Part shown: piece by piece, positions 34,443 through 43,140 of the stretch
How the letters are laid out: each line of letters begins with the position of its first letter
How positions within the stretch are numbered: position 1 is the stretch's first letter
NCBI GenBank assembly: GCA_946486375.1
Contig: CAMLTW010000004.1
Coordinates: forward strand, 221,391-285,390
Length of the DNA stretch: 64,000 nucleotides
DNA from: an uncultured Rikenellaceae bacterium
GTDB taxonomy: Bacteria > Bacteroidota > Bacteroidia > Bacteroidales > Rikenellaceae
Reading direction: 5' to 3'
Made by a program: the position numbers and the translations under genes
The notes under the pieces: generated by a model
The model's input: only the letters and a program-made list of their open reading frames with translations
What the model was told of the DNA's origin: nothing
Database searches by the model: none

Positions 34443-34967
34443 ATGGCAAGAGGTAGTCTTGAAATTCTAAAAGGCAAGATCGACGTGGACAAACTGATCG
34501 GCCTGCTGAACGCCGCCCTTTCGGAAGAATGGCTCGCTTATTATCAATACTGGGTGGGGGCCTACATCGTGGAAGGCCCGCTGCGGCCCGACGTGGAAGA
34601 CGAAATGCGCGAACACGCCCAGGAGGAATACGAACACGCCGACCTGCTGGCCAAACGCCTCATCGAGCTGAACGCCACGCCGGTGCTCGATCCCAAACAG
34701 TGGTTCGACCTGGCCCGCTGCCGTTACGACGCTCCCGTGGATGTGGACGTGGTGAAAATCCTGCAACAGAACATCGCCGCGGAACGCTGCGCCGTCATGC
34801 GCTATCAGGAAATCGCCGCATTCACCAACGGCATCGACTACACGACCTGCGACATCGCCAAACACATCCTGGCCGAAGAAGAAGAACACGAACAGGATTT
34901 GCAGGACCTGCTGAACGACATCAACCGGATGAAAGACTACATCGGCGGCAACAAAGGAGCCCTTTGA
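34443..34967 (+). CDS. Dps-like / bacterioferritin-related ferritin
   Basis: 174 residues, a four-helix bundle with a full di-iron set: Glu in SEEWLAYYQYW, ExxH in QEEYEHADLL, Glu in AAERCAVMRYQEI and ExxH in LAEEEEHEQDL. The two cysteines in the second half (AAERCAV and YTTCDIA) match the Dps-like thioferritins described in Bacteroides, where they form a disulfide near the metal site. Such proteins store iron and remove hydrogen peroxide, and are usually induced by oxygen. It is monocistronic, with a terminator at 34986. Confidence 0.88.
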   Translation: MARGSLEILKGKIDVDKLIGLLNAALSEEWLAYYQYWVGAYIVEGPLRPDVEDEMREHAQEEYEHADLLAKRLIELNATPVLDPKQWFDLARCRYDAPVDVDVVKILQQNIAAERCAVMRYQEIAAFTNGIDYTTCDIAKHILAEEEEHEQDLQDLLNDINRMKDYIGGNKGAL

Positions 34968-34985
34968 TTCCGTTGCCGGAAACAG

Positions 34986-35026
34986 GAAAGCGGAAGGACG
35001 TTCGGCGTTCTTCCGCTTTCGTTTTT
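34986..35026 (+). terminator. Terminator of the ferritin gene
   Basis: An 11-bp stem (GAAAGCGGAAG with CTTCCGCTTTC) with a 13-base loop is followed by GTTTTTC. Confidence 0.85.
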
Positions 35027-35150
35027 CTTTCCGACGGTTTTTCCCGGTCTCCGGAGCGCTCCTTCGACAGCCGCTCCTTTCTCCGACGGAAAACCCGCCG
35101 CGCCGTGCATCCGCTTTCTGCCGGCTCCTGTGCCCGGAATGCCTTTCCGC

Positions 35151-38100
35151 CTACCGGACGACCGTCCGCAGCGCAACTGAATTGTTAGCCCGTGTAATCT
35201 CCGACAACCGGTTTTCCGGGTCGATGCACACTGTACATTCGGTCAACGCCGTTCCCGTCGGCACGGTCAAAGCGACCTCCGCCGTTTTGGGCAACAGATC
35301 GACAGGCGCCCCCAGCGCCGGAATCCCGGTATAGGAAACCGTCTTCCCGTCCGCAGTCACCAGCGCAAGCGTCGCTCCTTTTGCAGCCACGCCGCCCAGG
35401 CTGTGAACCGTCACCCGTATCCGCCCGTCGTCCGAAACCCGGATATCCTCCGGCCCGATCCCCAGTTCGGGCCGTCCGGCGTAATCGACGCCTTTCCCGA
35501 CCAGCCGGAGGGTGATGAAAGTCGTCCGCCGGGCCGGAAAGGCAACCGGAACGCTCCGATTCCGGCCGAATTCCATCCGCCGTTTCACCGGCACGCTTTT
35601 TCCGCCTTCGGGAGTCTCCTCCTCCTGCACGATTTCCCACGTTCCGCCCAGCACGTCCCATCCGGTCAGGACAGCCGTCACGGGGCTGTCCGCCGTATTG
35701 AAAGCCTCGATCCGGATTTCCCGCGGCGCGGACTGCGGCACCAGGATCGCCACCCGTTCCGCCTGCTCGGGATCGTCGAACCGCCAGCTCACCGCATTTC
35801 CCGGATAGAACTGACTACGGGTCAGGGCGATGCCGCCTAGCCTCGAGCGCTGCAACTCGCCGGGAGGCAGCACCAGCCGGTCGATCCAGACGGAACCCTC
35901 CGTATTGATGTACTCCCGGATCGCGTTCTGCTCGATCTGATCGGCATAATAGGCTTCCAGATACCGCTTGTCCCCGGTCACCTGCCAGGCCAGGTGCCGC
36001 ATCACGTCGCTTCCGGCATCGGGCCGCACCGTTTCCGCGATCTCCCGTCCCAGCGTTTCCCGTAAACCGGCGATGTCCAATGCATTGGACGTAACTGAAC
36101 CCAGTCCGGAAATTCCCCGGTCGAGAATCGGCCGGAGGTATTTCGGATTTCCCGTCCATCGCCACGCGGCCCAGAACACGGGGGTGCTGTTGCCCATCCC
36201 GGAAGGACGGCTTTCGTCCGTGTTGAAATTGATCTCCGAATCCACGACGAGTTTCCCGTCCGCCGTCGTCCGCGCATGGGCCAGATAACCGTCCGCCATG
36301 TCGATCACCGTTTTGCGGGCCGTTTCGTTGCCGTAGAACTCCGCCAGGTAAATGAACGGAATCAGGTGAAGCGACTGTCGCGGGGAAGACCAGGCCCACG
36401 GATCCTCCTCGGCGATTTTCGTCGCGCTGAAATAATCCGTGCGGAAATGCGTATGTCCCGCCCGATTGACCCCAATGATCTTTTCCCGCGTGGCATGCGC
36501 GATTTCCATCATTCGTTCGACCTGCTTCGGATCGCCGATCCGCAACAGATTCATTTGGCACACGGTATTCCCCCCTTCCTCGAAAGTATGCAATCCGTCG
36601 GTCTGAATGGCGGGCAGACCTCCCGTCAGCGTGCCGTTGTCGTAAACGGCCTGCGTGAGCCGTTCCAGCGACTCGCCGATCCGATCCGGCATGACGCCCA
36701 TCAGGGCCAGCCCCGGAAACCAGTTGCCCAGATCGGTGTCGTCCGAAATGCCGCCTCCGAATTCCCCGTTGGCGATCTGCCGGTTGTCGATGTACCACTG
36801 TACCATCCGCCGATACCCCCGCAGGGCCTCCAGCTGACGGAACGCCCAAAGCGGCACCCCCGCCGGAGCTTCGGGCTGCACGAAACCGGGTTTCGCCTGC
36901 TCGCTGTTATAGACGTACCAGTAATTCAGCCCGGGCCGGTGGTCGGGCGCCACCCGCAGCAGATCGGTCATGTCCGTCTCGAACTGCACGTATTTCCGGA
37001 GCCGCCGGTTGTTGGGAGCCTCCTCGCAGATCATCGCATAGTTGTCCCGCACCTGCGTGAACCGGTCGGCGATGTGCTCCGTCTCGGCTTCCTTCCGGTT
37101 CTTGAAAACCAGCTCCACCCGCATTCCTTCGAGCATGTCGGGGGTCAGCCCCGGACCGCCGGCCACCGTCAGGTAAAGCGGTTTGTTTCCCGGCAGAATC
37201 CGGTCGCGCAAATCGAGCCACAGCACCCGCGGCTGTCCCGGCCGGACGGAGAACGAAAAATCGAGCATGTCCCGCAACGGCCACAACGGGTCTTTCACCC
37301 GGATATTCAGCGGAAAGAGGCCGTCGCGCAACGGTTCCGCCTGTAAGGCCGGAAGCTCGATGCGAATGCCGTCCAGCCCGGCGTTCATGTTCATCCACGT
37401 ATAGGAAAGGAAACGCGGCAGGCGGGATTCGTCGAACTCGGAAACCAGCAGCCCGGCGCCGCTCCGGAAATCGCCCGGAATCAACAGGTGAATCAGCGGC
37501 GCTTTCCCTTCATCCTGCGCCCGCAACGCGGCACGCCTTCCTCCGGACGTCGGGACGATCGGCAGCCGCGCAGGCACGGCCACCAGCGTAGAACGCTCCT
37601 CCGCCGGATAGCGGCCCCGGATGAACTCCGTCAATTCGTCCAGATTGGGATTGGCGGCGTTGCCCCGCGAAGTCAGGACGTAGGAAAGGGTCGCCGTTCC
37701 CTGCGGCGCGTCCCCTTCGTGCACGTAAAAGACGTTGAATTCTCCCAACGGGGATTCCTGCACATCGTTGGTAAACACCAGCGTTTCCCCGTTCACCGGT
37801 TCGTTCAGCCGGTGGAAACTCCGTTCCACCCCGGCCGAACGCCTGAAAATCGTTTCCCCGCCGGCACCGTCCGGGGAAGCGGTTCGGGAAATCCGTCCCC
37901 CCGCGCCCCCGCAGACTTCGATCCGGTTCCACGGCTCGTCGGGCAGGTTGAACCGCACGCGTCGCCCCGACACCGAATAGCAGTCCCAGTCCGGAAGCTG
38001 GAAATAGTCGTTCCGCCCCGGAATCCGCGACCGGTTGTACACCCCCGGCCAGGTGGTTTCCCGGATGCCGTCGCAGGCTTTCCACCACCAGCGCTTGATA

Positions 38101-39008
38101 TCGTACGCCTCGTTGATCTGTACCTTCCGCACCGTCGTCCGTTCCTGCTCCAAAACGGGAGGAAGCTCTCCCTCCCAGCCGTAACGCGCCAGCCACTCCC
38201 GTCGCTGCGCCGCCGCATCGGGACCGGGATAAGACGGAGACAACGCCTCCGGCACCTGCCCGGCGGCCAGCGTCCGCACCGTGGCATCGTCCAGCGCCCG
38301 GTCGTAAATCCGGAGTTCGTCGATGTCGCCGCCCCGGATGAAGTTATAGGCGCTCTGCACCTGATACGGACTGATGATCCGCGAATGGGGGCCGAACTGA
38401 TCCAGCCCCGTGTCCAGCAGCACCACGCTGTCGCGCCGTCCGATCTTTTCCCCGTCCAGATAGAACCGGATCCCCTGCGTCTCGTCCCACGTCAGGGCGA
38501 AATGAAGCCACCGGTCGGGCGGAGGCAAAACCGTCGGACAGTACGAAACCCGCACCCGCGCCAGGTTCACGTCGGTCACGAAAGCGTCGAACCCGGCCCC
38601 GTTGTAGTCGATGCGCAGCCAGACCATGTCCCAGCTCGAATGGTCGGCGTACCCCACCCGGAAAATCGGGAAAGCCGTCTTCCCGTAAGGTTCCCCCGGC
38701 CGCCAGTAGAAGGAAAGCGTTCCCCGGCGGGCATAGATGTTTCCCGGCGCCCAATAACTCAGCAACTGATGCCCTTCGCAACGAATTCCCTTCCCGATGC
38801 GGCCGTCGGGAATGAGGCCGACATTGTTCCGGTAGTTGGGCTTCGGATTTCCGGCGGCGTAATCGGCGCGAAACCCGGTCTCCCCGGAAAGGTAAAACAA
38901 CAGCCCGGTCGTATCGGCCGCCGCAGGCGCCGCCTTCACGGTGCACGACAGCAACAGAAGTCCTGTCAACACGGACAAACGAGCGAACAAAGCAGAAAAG
39001 GAAAACAT
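35151..39008 (-). CDS. Giant LamG plus alpha/alpha-toroid lipoprotein, probably carbohydrate-active
   Basis: 1285 residues with a possible lipobox (LLLLSC, Cys22). A LamG/concanavalin-like domain (about 35-255, LHFALTWDETQGIRFYLDGE and DIDELRIYDRALDD) is followed by a beta-sandwich region (about 290-690). A helical toroid-like domain then spans about 720-1030 (NGEFGGGISDDTDLG, NRAGHTHFRTDYFSA). The C-terminus ends in a CARDB-like beta domain (TECTVCIDPENRLSEI). The toroid carries conserved-looking His and Asp clusters, as in many polysaccharide lyases and glycosidases. I cannot name a CAZy family. It is transcribed alone from a good promoter. Confidence 0.7.
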   Translation of the reverse strand: MFSFSALFARLSVLTGLLLLSCTVKAAPAAADTTGLLFYLSGETGFRADYAAGNPKPNYRNNVGLIPDGRIGKGIRCEGHQLLSYWAPGNIYARRGTLSFYWRPGEPYGKTAFPIFRVGYADHSSWDMVWLRIDYNGAGFDAFVTDVNLARVRVSYCPTVLPPPDRWLHFALTWDETQGIRFYLDGEKIGRRDSVVLLDTGLDQFGPHSRIISPYQVQSAYNFIRGGDIDELRIYDRALDDATVRTLAAGQVPEALSPSYPGPDAAAQRREWLARYGWEGELPPVLEQERTTVRKVQINEAYDIKRWWWKACDGIRETTWPGVYNRSRIPGRNDYFQLPDWDCYSVSGRRVRFNLPDEPWNRIEVCGGAGGRISRTASPDGAGGETIFRRSAGVERSFHRLNEPVNGETLVFTNDVQESPLGEFNVFYVHEGDAPQGTATLSYVLTSRGNAANPNLDELTEFIRGRYPAEERSTLVAVPARLPIVPTSGGRRAALRAQDEGKAPLIHLLIPGDFRSGAGLLVSEFDESRLPRFLSYTWMNMNAGLDGIRIELPALQAEPLRDGLFPLNIRVKDPLWPLRDMLDFSFSVRPGQPRVLWLDLRDRILPGNKPLYLTVAGGPGLTPDMLEGMRVELVFKNRKEAETEHIADRFTQVRDNYAMICEEAPNNRRLRKYVQFETDMTDLLRVAPDHRPGLNYWYVYNSEQAKPGFVQPEAPAGVPLWAFRQLEALRGYRRMVQWYIDNRQIANGEFGGGISDDTDLGNWFPGLALMGVMPDRIGESLERLTQAVYDNGTLTGGLPAIQTDGLHTFEEGGNTVCQMNLLRIGDPKQVERMMEIAHATREKIIGVNRAGHTHFRTDYFSATKIAEEDPWAWSSPRQSLHLIPFIYLAEFYGNETARKTVIDMADGYLAHARTTADGKLVVDSEINFNTDESRPSGMGNSTPVFWAAWRWTGNPKYLRPILDRGISGLGSVTSNALDIAGLRETLGREIAETVRPDAGSDVMRHLAWQVTGDKRYLEAYYADQIEQNAIREYINTEGSVWIDRLVLPPGELQRSRLGGIALTRSQFYPGNAVSWRFDDPEQAERVAILVPQSAPREIRIEAFNTADSPVTAVLTGWDVLGGTWEIVQEEETPEGGKSVPVKRRMEFGRNRSVPVAFPARRTTFITLRLVGKGVDYAGRPELGIGPEDIRVSDDGRIRVTVHSLGGVAAKGATLALVTADGKTVSYTGIPALGAPVDLLPKTAEVALTVPTGTALTECTVCIDPENRLSEITRANNSVALRTVVR

Positions 39009-39060
39009 AGGTTCGAGGTTAAATTTCAGGGACTTTCCGGCATCTCTCCGACCGGATTAA

Positions 39061-39091
39061 ACAAATTTAGCGACCTTTTCCCGGATATACA
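39061..39091 (-). promoter_or_regulatory. Promoter of the 1285-residue protein gene
   Basis: On the minus strand TTG (39091-39089), 20 bases and TAAATTTG (39068-39061), a perfect -7 box, 52 bases before the start codon. Confidence 0.7.
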
Positions 39092-39380
39092 AGGGAGGCG
39101 AGTACTTCTAATTGCTTTTTAACCCTTCCGGAATGTCGCCCGCTATGAGGCTGCCGCTGCCCGCGGGAATGTTTTTCCCGCCCCGTAAACGAACCGACCG
39201 ACCATCCACCGTTATGGAGAGGACGAAAACGACGCTCTCCGCGGGTTTCGGGAAGAGCTCGGAACCGGCGGCGGGTACCCGTTCCGGCAAAGGGGGAAGT
39301 GCACATCGGTCGTCCGACGAGCGTTTCCGGATTCCGGGCTTTCTTCCCGCTGCACCGATCCGCCCGGTTTACCCGCAACG
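39092..39380. other. Gene-free stretch between the toroid gene promoter and the metY terminator
   Basis: A minus-strand frame at 39108-39290 reads VVFVLSITVDGRSVRLRGGK and could be a remnant, but no homology or start supports it. Nothing else is seen. Confidence 0.35.
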
Positions 39381-39421
39381 AAAAAGGCACGAACCGCTTT
39401 CCTTTTACGAAGCGGTTCGTG
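39381..39421 (-). terminator. Terminator downstream of metY
   Basis: A 12-bp perfect stem (39388-39399 with 39410-39421) with a 10-base loop is followed on the minus strand by TTTTT. It lies 200 bases after the metY stop codon; the AT-rich DNA between holds no gene. Confidence 0.8.
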
Positions 39422-39620
39422 TTGTTTCGCCTTTTTCCGAAAAACGTCCTTCCGACGGCTCGAGCCCCTACGGGACAATCGCGTCGAATCAGACGCCTCA
39501 TTTTTGAATAAATTTTTCTATAAATCCTTTCTCTTCGACGCATTCGGGCATCGGCCCTCCTGCTTCCCCCTACGCCTCCGTTATGGAATAAGTAATTCGA
39601 TAATTTATATATCTTGTTTT

Positions 39621-40919
39621 TTAAATATTCGCTTCGGCCAAAGCCTGTTCGATATCGGCGACGATATCCTCCGCATTTTCGATCCCCACCGAGAACCGGA
39701 TCAGGTCGGGCGCCACCCCGGCGGCAACGAGCTGCTCGTCGCTCAACTGCCGGTGAGTATGGCTCGCCGGATGGAGCACGCACGTGCGGGCATCGGCCAC
39801 ATGGGTCACGATGGCCGCCAGCTTCAGACTGTCCATAAACCGGATGGCCACGTCCCGTCCCCCTTTCAAACCGAAGGTCACCACCCCGCAGGAACCGTTC
39901 GGCAGATACTTTTGTCCCAACTCATAATAGGGACTGCTCTTCAATCCGCAATAGTTCACCCAGGCCGCTTCCGGCCGGCCTTCCAGAAACTCGGCCACCC
40001 GCTGTGCGTTTTCGCAGTGCCGCGGCATCCGCAGGTGAAGCGTTTCCAGCCCCAGGTTGAGCAGAAAAGCGTTCTGCGGAGACTGGATCGACCCCAGATC
40101 GCGCATCAGCTGCACGGTCGCCTTCGTGATATAGGCCTTCTTCCCGAAAGACCGGGTATAGGTAAGGCCGTGGTACGAGTCGTCGGGCCGCGTCAGGCCC
40201 GGAAACTTATCCCCGTAAGCCTCCCAGTCGAAGTTCCCGCTGTCCACGAGGGCTCCTCCCACGCTGGTCGCATGACCGTCCATATACTTGGTGGTGGAAT
40301 GCATCACGATATCGGCCCCCCATTCGAACGGACGGCAGTTGATCGGCGTGGCAAACGTGTTGTCCACGATCAGCGGCACCCCCTGTGCATGAGCCACACG
40401 GGCGAATTTTTCGATATCCAGCACGTTCAGCCCCGGATTGGAAATCGTCTCCGCGAACACGGCTTTCGTGTTGGGGCGGAAGGCTGCAGCCAACTCCGCC
40501 TCGTCCGCATCCGGGTTCACGAACGTCACTTCGATCCCCAGCTTTTTCAAGGTCACGGCGAACAGGTTGAACGTTCCCCCGTAGATGGTGGACGAACTCA
40601 CGAAGTGATCCCCCGCCGAACAGATGTTGAATATCGCATAGAAAGCCGCCGCCTGCCCCGAAGACGTGAGCATCCCCGCCACCCCGCCCTCGAGTGCGGT
40701 AATCTTGGCGGCCACCGCTTCGTTGGTGGGATTCTGCAACCGGGTATAGAAAAAACCTTCGTCTTCCAGATCGAACAGCCGGGCCATCTGCTCGCTGGTT
40801 TCGTAGCGGAACGTCGTGCTCTGGTAGATGGGGAGCACGCGCGGTTCCCCCTTCTTCGGATTCCACCCTGCCTGAACGCACAGGGTCTCCCTGCTCGGTT
40901 TCTTTTTCAATTCATCCAT
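39621..40919 (-). CDS. metY: O-acetylhomoserine aminocarboxypropyltransferase (sulfhydrylase)
   Basis: 432 residues from the ATG at 40919, where the family N-terminus (RETLCVQAGW) begins. It is a PLP enzyme of the Cys/Met metabolism fold. The cofactor lysine lies in VMHSTTKYMDGHA, and the phosphate-binding SSGQAAAFYAIF and the substrate-binding GLTYTRSFG are conserved. It makes homocysteine from O-acetylhomoserine and sulfide. The 430-base region upstream contains GC-rich hairpins and might be a regulatory leader, but no SAM riboswitch core was recognised. Confidence 0.94.
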   Translation of the reverse strand: MDELKKKPSRETLCVQAGWNPKKGEPRVLPIYQSTTFRYETSEQMARLFDLEDEGFFYTRLQNPTNEAVAAKITALEGGVAGMLTSSGQAAAFYAIFNICSAGDHFVSSSTIYGGTFNLFAVTLKKLGIEVTFVNPDADEAELAAAFRPNTKAVFAETISNPGLNVLDIEKFARVAHAQGVPLIVDNTFATPINCRPFEWGADIVMHSTTKYMDGHATSVGGALVDSGNFDWEAYGDKFPGLTRPDDSYHGLTYTRSFGKKAYITKATVQLMRDLGSIQSPQNAFLLNLGLETLHLRMPRHCENAQRVAEFLEGRPEAAWVNYCGLKSSPYYELGQKYLPNGSCGVVTFGLKGGRDVAIRFMDSLKLAAIVTHVADARTCVLHPASHTHRQLSDEQLVAAGVAPDLIRFSVGIENAEDIVADIEQALAEANI

Positions 40920-41352
40920 ATTCGTTATTCTCCTTCCTTGACTTTTATTTCCGTTATCGGTTCCCCTGTCCCTCGTCCGACGGCCGGAGAGAACCGACGC
41001 AGGCAACGCACCCCTGCCGCCCTGAAAAGGCGGTTCCATTCTCCAGCATCATACGGAAAATACAAGGGTGAGTCCCCTATTTCCGGCGACGGATACCGTA
41101 CCGGAATACGCGGCAAAGTTGAAACAAATTCGCAGGAAACAAGACTTTTCCGGCACATTGTTATCAACAAAACATCAACACCTTTCCCGGTCGGTTGAAA
41201 ACGATTCCGTCCTCCTTCGGCCCGCGTCCCGTTTTTCGCTCCCTGCCGAAAGCCTGCTTCGAGGCAACCGCTCCCGGAACGGCGGAGGAGAAACGGATGC
41301 TGTTCCGATAACCGAAGGCACCCGTCCGGAAAAACATACGATGGGAAAGTTT
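40920..41352 (-). other. Long, structured leader region of metY
   Basis: On the minus strand there are hairpins at about 41027-41011 (CCGCC with GGCGG) and at about 41002-40963 (CGGTTC with GAACCG enclosing TCCG-GCCGT-CGGA). No known riboswitch core (SAM-I, SAM-II, cobalamin) was recognised. No gene and no clear promoter are visible; TATTTTCC near 41060 is a poor -7 match. Confidence 0.4.
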
Positions 41353-41976
41353 TTATTTTCCCGCTGCCGGCATCAGCTCGAATCCCAGCATCATTCCATC
41401 ATATTGACCTGCCACCGTTCGGAGAGCCGACAGGGTGCCGTCGGAAGAGAGGGAAGAAAGGGCCCGAATCAAGGCCAGAATCCGATCCGCCTTGAACAAC
41501 AGTTGCAGGTTTCCGCCAGAAAGGGAGGCTTTCACTTCGAACGGCTCCTTTTTCAATGCAGCCAGTCCCTTGTATTCCAGCCGAAGCGCTTTCGCCTCCG
41601 GATCGTAAGCGTACGTTCCCTCGAAGTTCCGCTTTCCGAGCGTGCCGACAAACGTTCCGTCCTCCCGGAACGTGTAGGAAAAAGCGCCTTCCCGGATTCC
41701 GATCCGTGCATACAGCGGAGCCAGTTTTTCTTCGACCTTTCCGGCAGCCAGCACACCGCCGGCCCTGGCCAGCAAATCGTCGGAGGCGAATTCGACCGCC
41801 GGAGCGGCGTAAGTCCATTCTCCCGCGATGTCGGTACTGGACAGTTTCCCGTCGGTCAGCGCATTCAGGGCGTCCTTCACTCCCGCATTTCCCAGAATAT
41901 CCTGCCAGGACTGGGCCTGCGCTCCGGAAATGCATGCCATTCCGAATACGATCCAACAAAACCATTTCTTCACCAT
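41353..41976 (-). CDS. DUF4923-like secreted protein
   Basis: 207 residues with a signal peptide (cleavage after GAQAQ). A short helical part (DILGNAGVKDALNALTDG) leads to a lipocalin-like beta-barrel (DIAGEWTYAAPAVEF, GTFVGTLGKRNFEGTYAY), the arrangement of Bacteroidetes DUF4923 proteins. Function is unknown, and a barrel that binds a small lipid or stabilises the envelope is possible. It begins 13 bases after the thioredoxin-like gene and is the last gene of the putative transporter-peptidase operon. Confidence 0.75.
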   Translation of the reverse strand: MVKKWFCWIVFGMACISGAQAQSWQDILGNAGVKDALNALTDGKLSSTDIAGEWTYAAPAVEFASDDLLARAGGVLAAGKVEEKLAPLYARIGIREGAFSYTFREDGTFVGTLGKRNFEGTYAYDPEAKALRLEYKGLAALKKEPFEVKASLSGGNLQLLFKADRILALIRALSSLSSDGTLSALRTVAGQYDGMMLGFELMPAAGK

Positions 41977-41989
41977 ACAGCCTTATCCT

Positions 41990-43105
41990 TCATCTTTGAA
42001 ACTTCTTCGCGCCTTTCCCGTCCTCCGGCCGTTCCATCGCTTCCGCCACTCTCGTTGTCAGCGTGGCTCCCCGCAAACCGCGGGCCGCCACCTTCCCTTC
42101 CGGATCGAACAGGATGATCTGAGGGATGGAAGTGATTCCGTACAACTTCACGGATTCATCCATCGCTCCGAACATTTGCGGCCAGGTCATACCGTATTTC
42201 CGGATCGCCCGGCAGGCGTCGGTCGTATCGGCTTCCAACACCACGCCTACGATTTCCAGCCCCCGGCTCCGATAACGTTCGTATACTTCGGTCAGCACAG
42301 GGGTTTCGGCCAAACAGGGGCCGCACCAGCTCGCCCAGAAATCCGCCAGCGTGTAGTGCCCTTTCCCCACATAGTCGGACAGGGAAACGGACTTTCCCTC
42401 CGACGTCGTTCCCGAAAAATCGGCGAAAAGCTTCCCTTCTCCCGTCGTCCTGCGAGCCGCGTTGATGCCCGTAATCCACTTCATATAGTTCCGTCCCCGC
42501 AAGACTTCGCCTGCCTCAGCGCACAAGGAATCGAACCGCTGCGGCGTTACAAAATAAAAAAGTTCCCCAAGCGCCGCCAGCCCGACATCGTTGTTCCGGT
42601 TCTCTCCGAACCAGTCTTCCAAAAACGTTTCGTATGCCGAGCCGTACACCTCTTCCAGATACACGTTTTCCAACCGTTCCCGTTCGGCTCCGTCTTCCGT
42701 CCGCTCCCCAATCCGTTTCAGTTCGTCCCTCATCTTCCGGTTCAGGCTATCCTTCACCGCCTTGAACCGGCTGAAAAGCGCATTCAACGGCGTTCCGAAA
42801 GCCGAACGGCTTTCCATATCCACCGTAATCGTTCCGTTTTCCACCATCAATTCGGCATAGGCCCGATCCACATCCACCCGGCACAGCATTCCCGTATCCG
42901 CCTTTCCGAAAAACTCGAAACGGGTTCCGACCACCATCACGCTGTCGAGCACTTTTTGATCGTCGGAACGAGTCAGGTAGGCGGTCTTTCCGTCGAAAGA
43001 CGAATCGGGAAAGTTTCCCGTCACGGTATAGGAAGCCGGACGGGATGAACAAGCCGCCGCTATCGCCCCCACGATAACGAGGAATACTCCGAACCTTTTT
43101 TTCAT
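41990..43105 (-). CDS. TlpA-like thiol-disulfide oxidoreductase lipoprotein with DUF4369-type domain
   Basis: 371 residues with lipobox GAIAAACS (Cys19). An N-terminal beta domain (about 25-110, FDGKTAYLTRSDDQKVLDS) is typical of DUF4369, a helical linker follows, and a thioredoxin fold from about 225 carries the redox motif WCGPC near residue 259 and the cis-Pro region SIPQIILFD. These proteins reduce disulfides in exported proteins or in cytochrome maturation. It lies 35 bases downstream of pepT and 13 upstream of the DUF4923 gene, probably in one operon. Confidence 0.88.
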   Translation of the reverse strand: MKKRFGVFLVIVGAIAAACSSRPASYTVTGNFPDSSFDGKTAYLTRSDDQKVLDSVMVVGTRFEFFGKADTGMLCRVDVDRAYAELMVENGTITVDMESRSAFGTPLNALFSRFKAVKDSLNRKMRDELKRIGERTEDGAERERLENVYLEEVYGSAYETFLEDWFGENRNNDVGLAALGELFYFVTPQRFDSLCAEAGEVLRGRNYMKWITGINAARRTTGEGKLFADFSGTTSEGKSVSLSDYVGKGHYTLADFWASWCGPCLAETPVLTEVYERYRSRGLEIVGVVLEADTTDACRAIRKYGMTWPQMFGAMDESVKLYGITSIPQIILFDPEGKVAARGLRGATLTTRVAEAMERPEDGKGAKKFQR

Positions 43106-43140
43106 GATTTCTTCCTTCTTTTGCGGTCAATCCTTCTCAC

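Noticed and set aside
39108..39290. Small minus-strand gene between the toroid gene and metY
   Set aside because: It lacks a promoter, recognisable domain and neighbours, and the translation does not continue a known family.
40920..41040. SAM riboswitch upstream of metY
   Set aside because: The conserved core of SAM-I or SAM-II was not found; only generic hairpins are visible.
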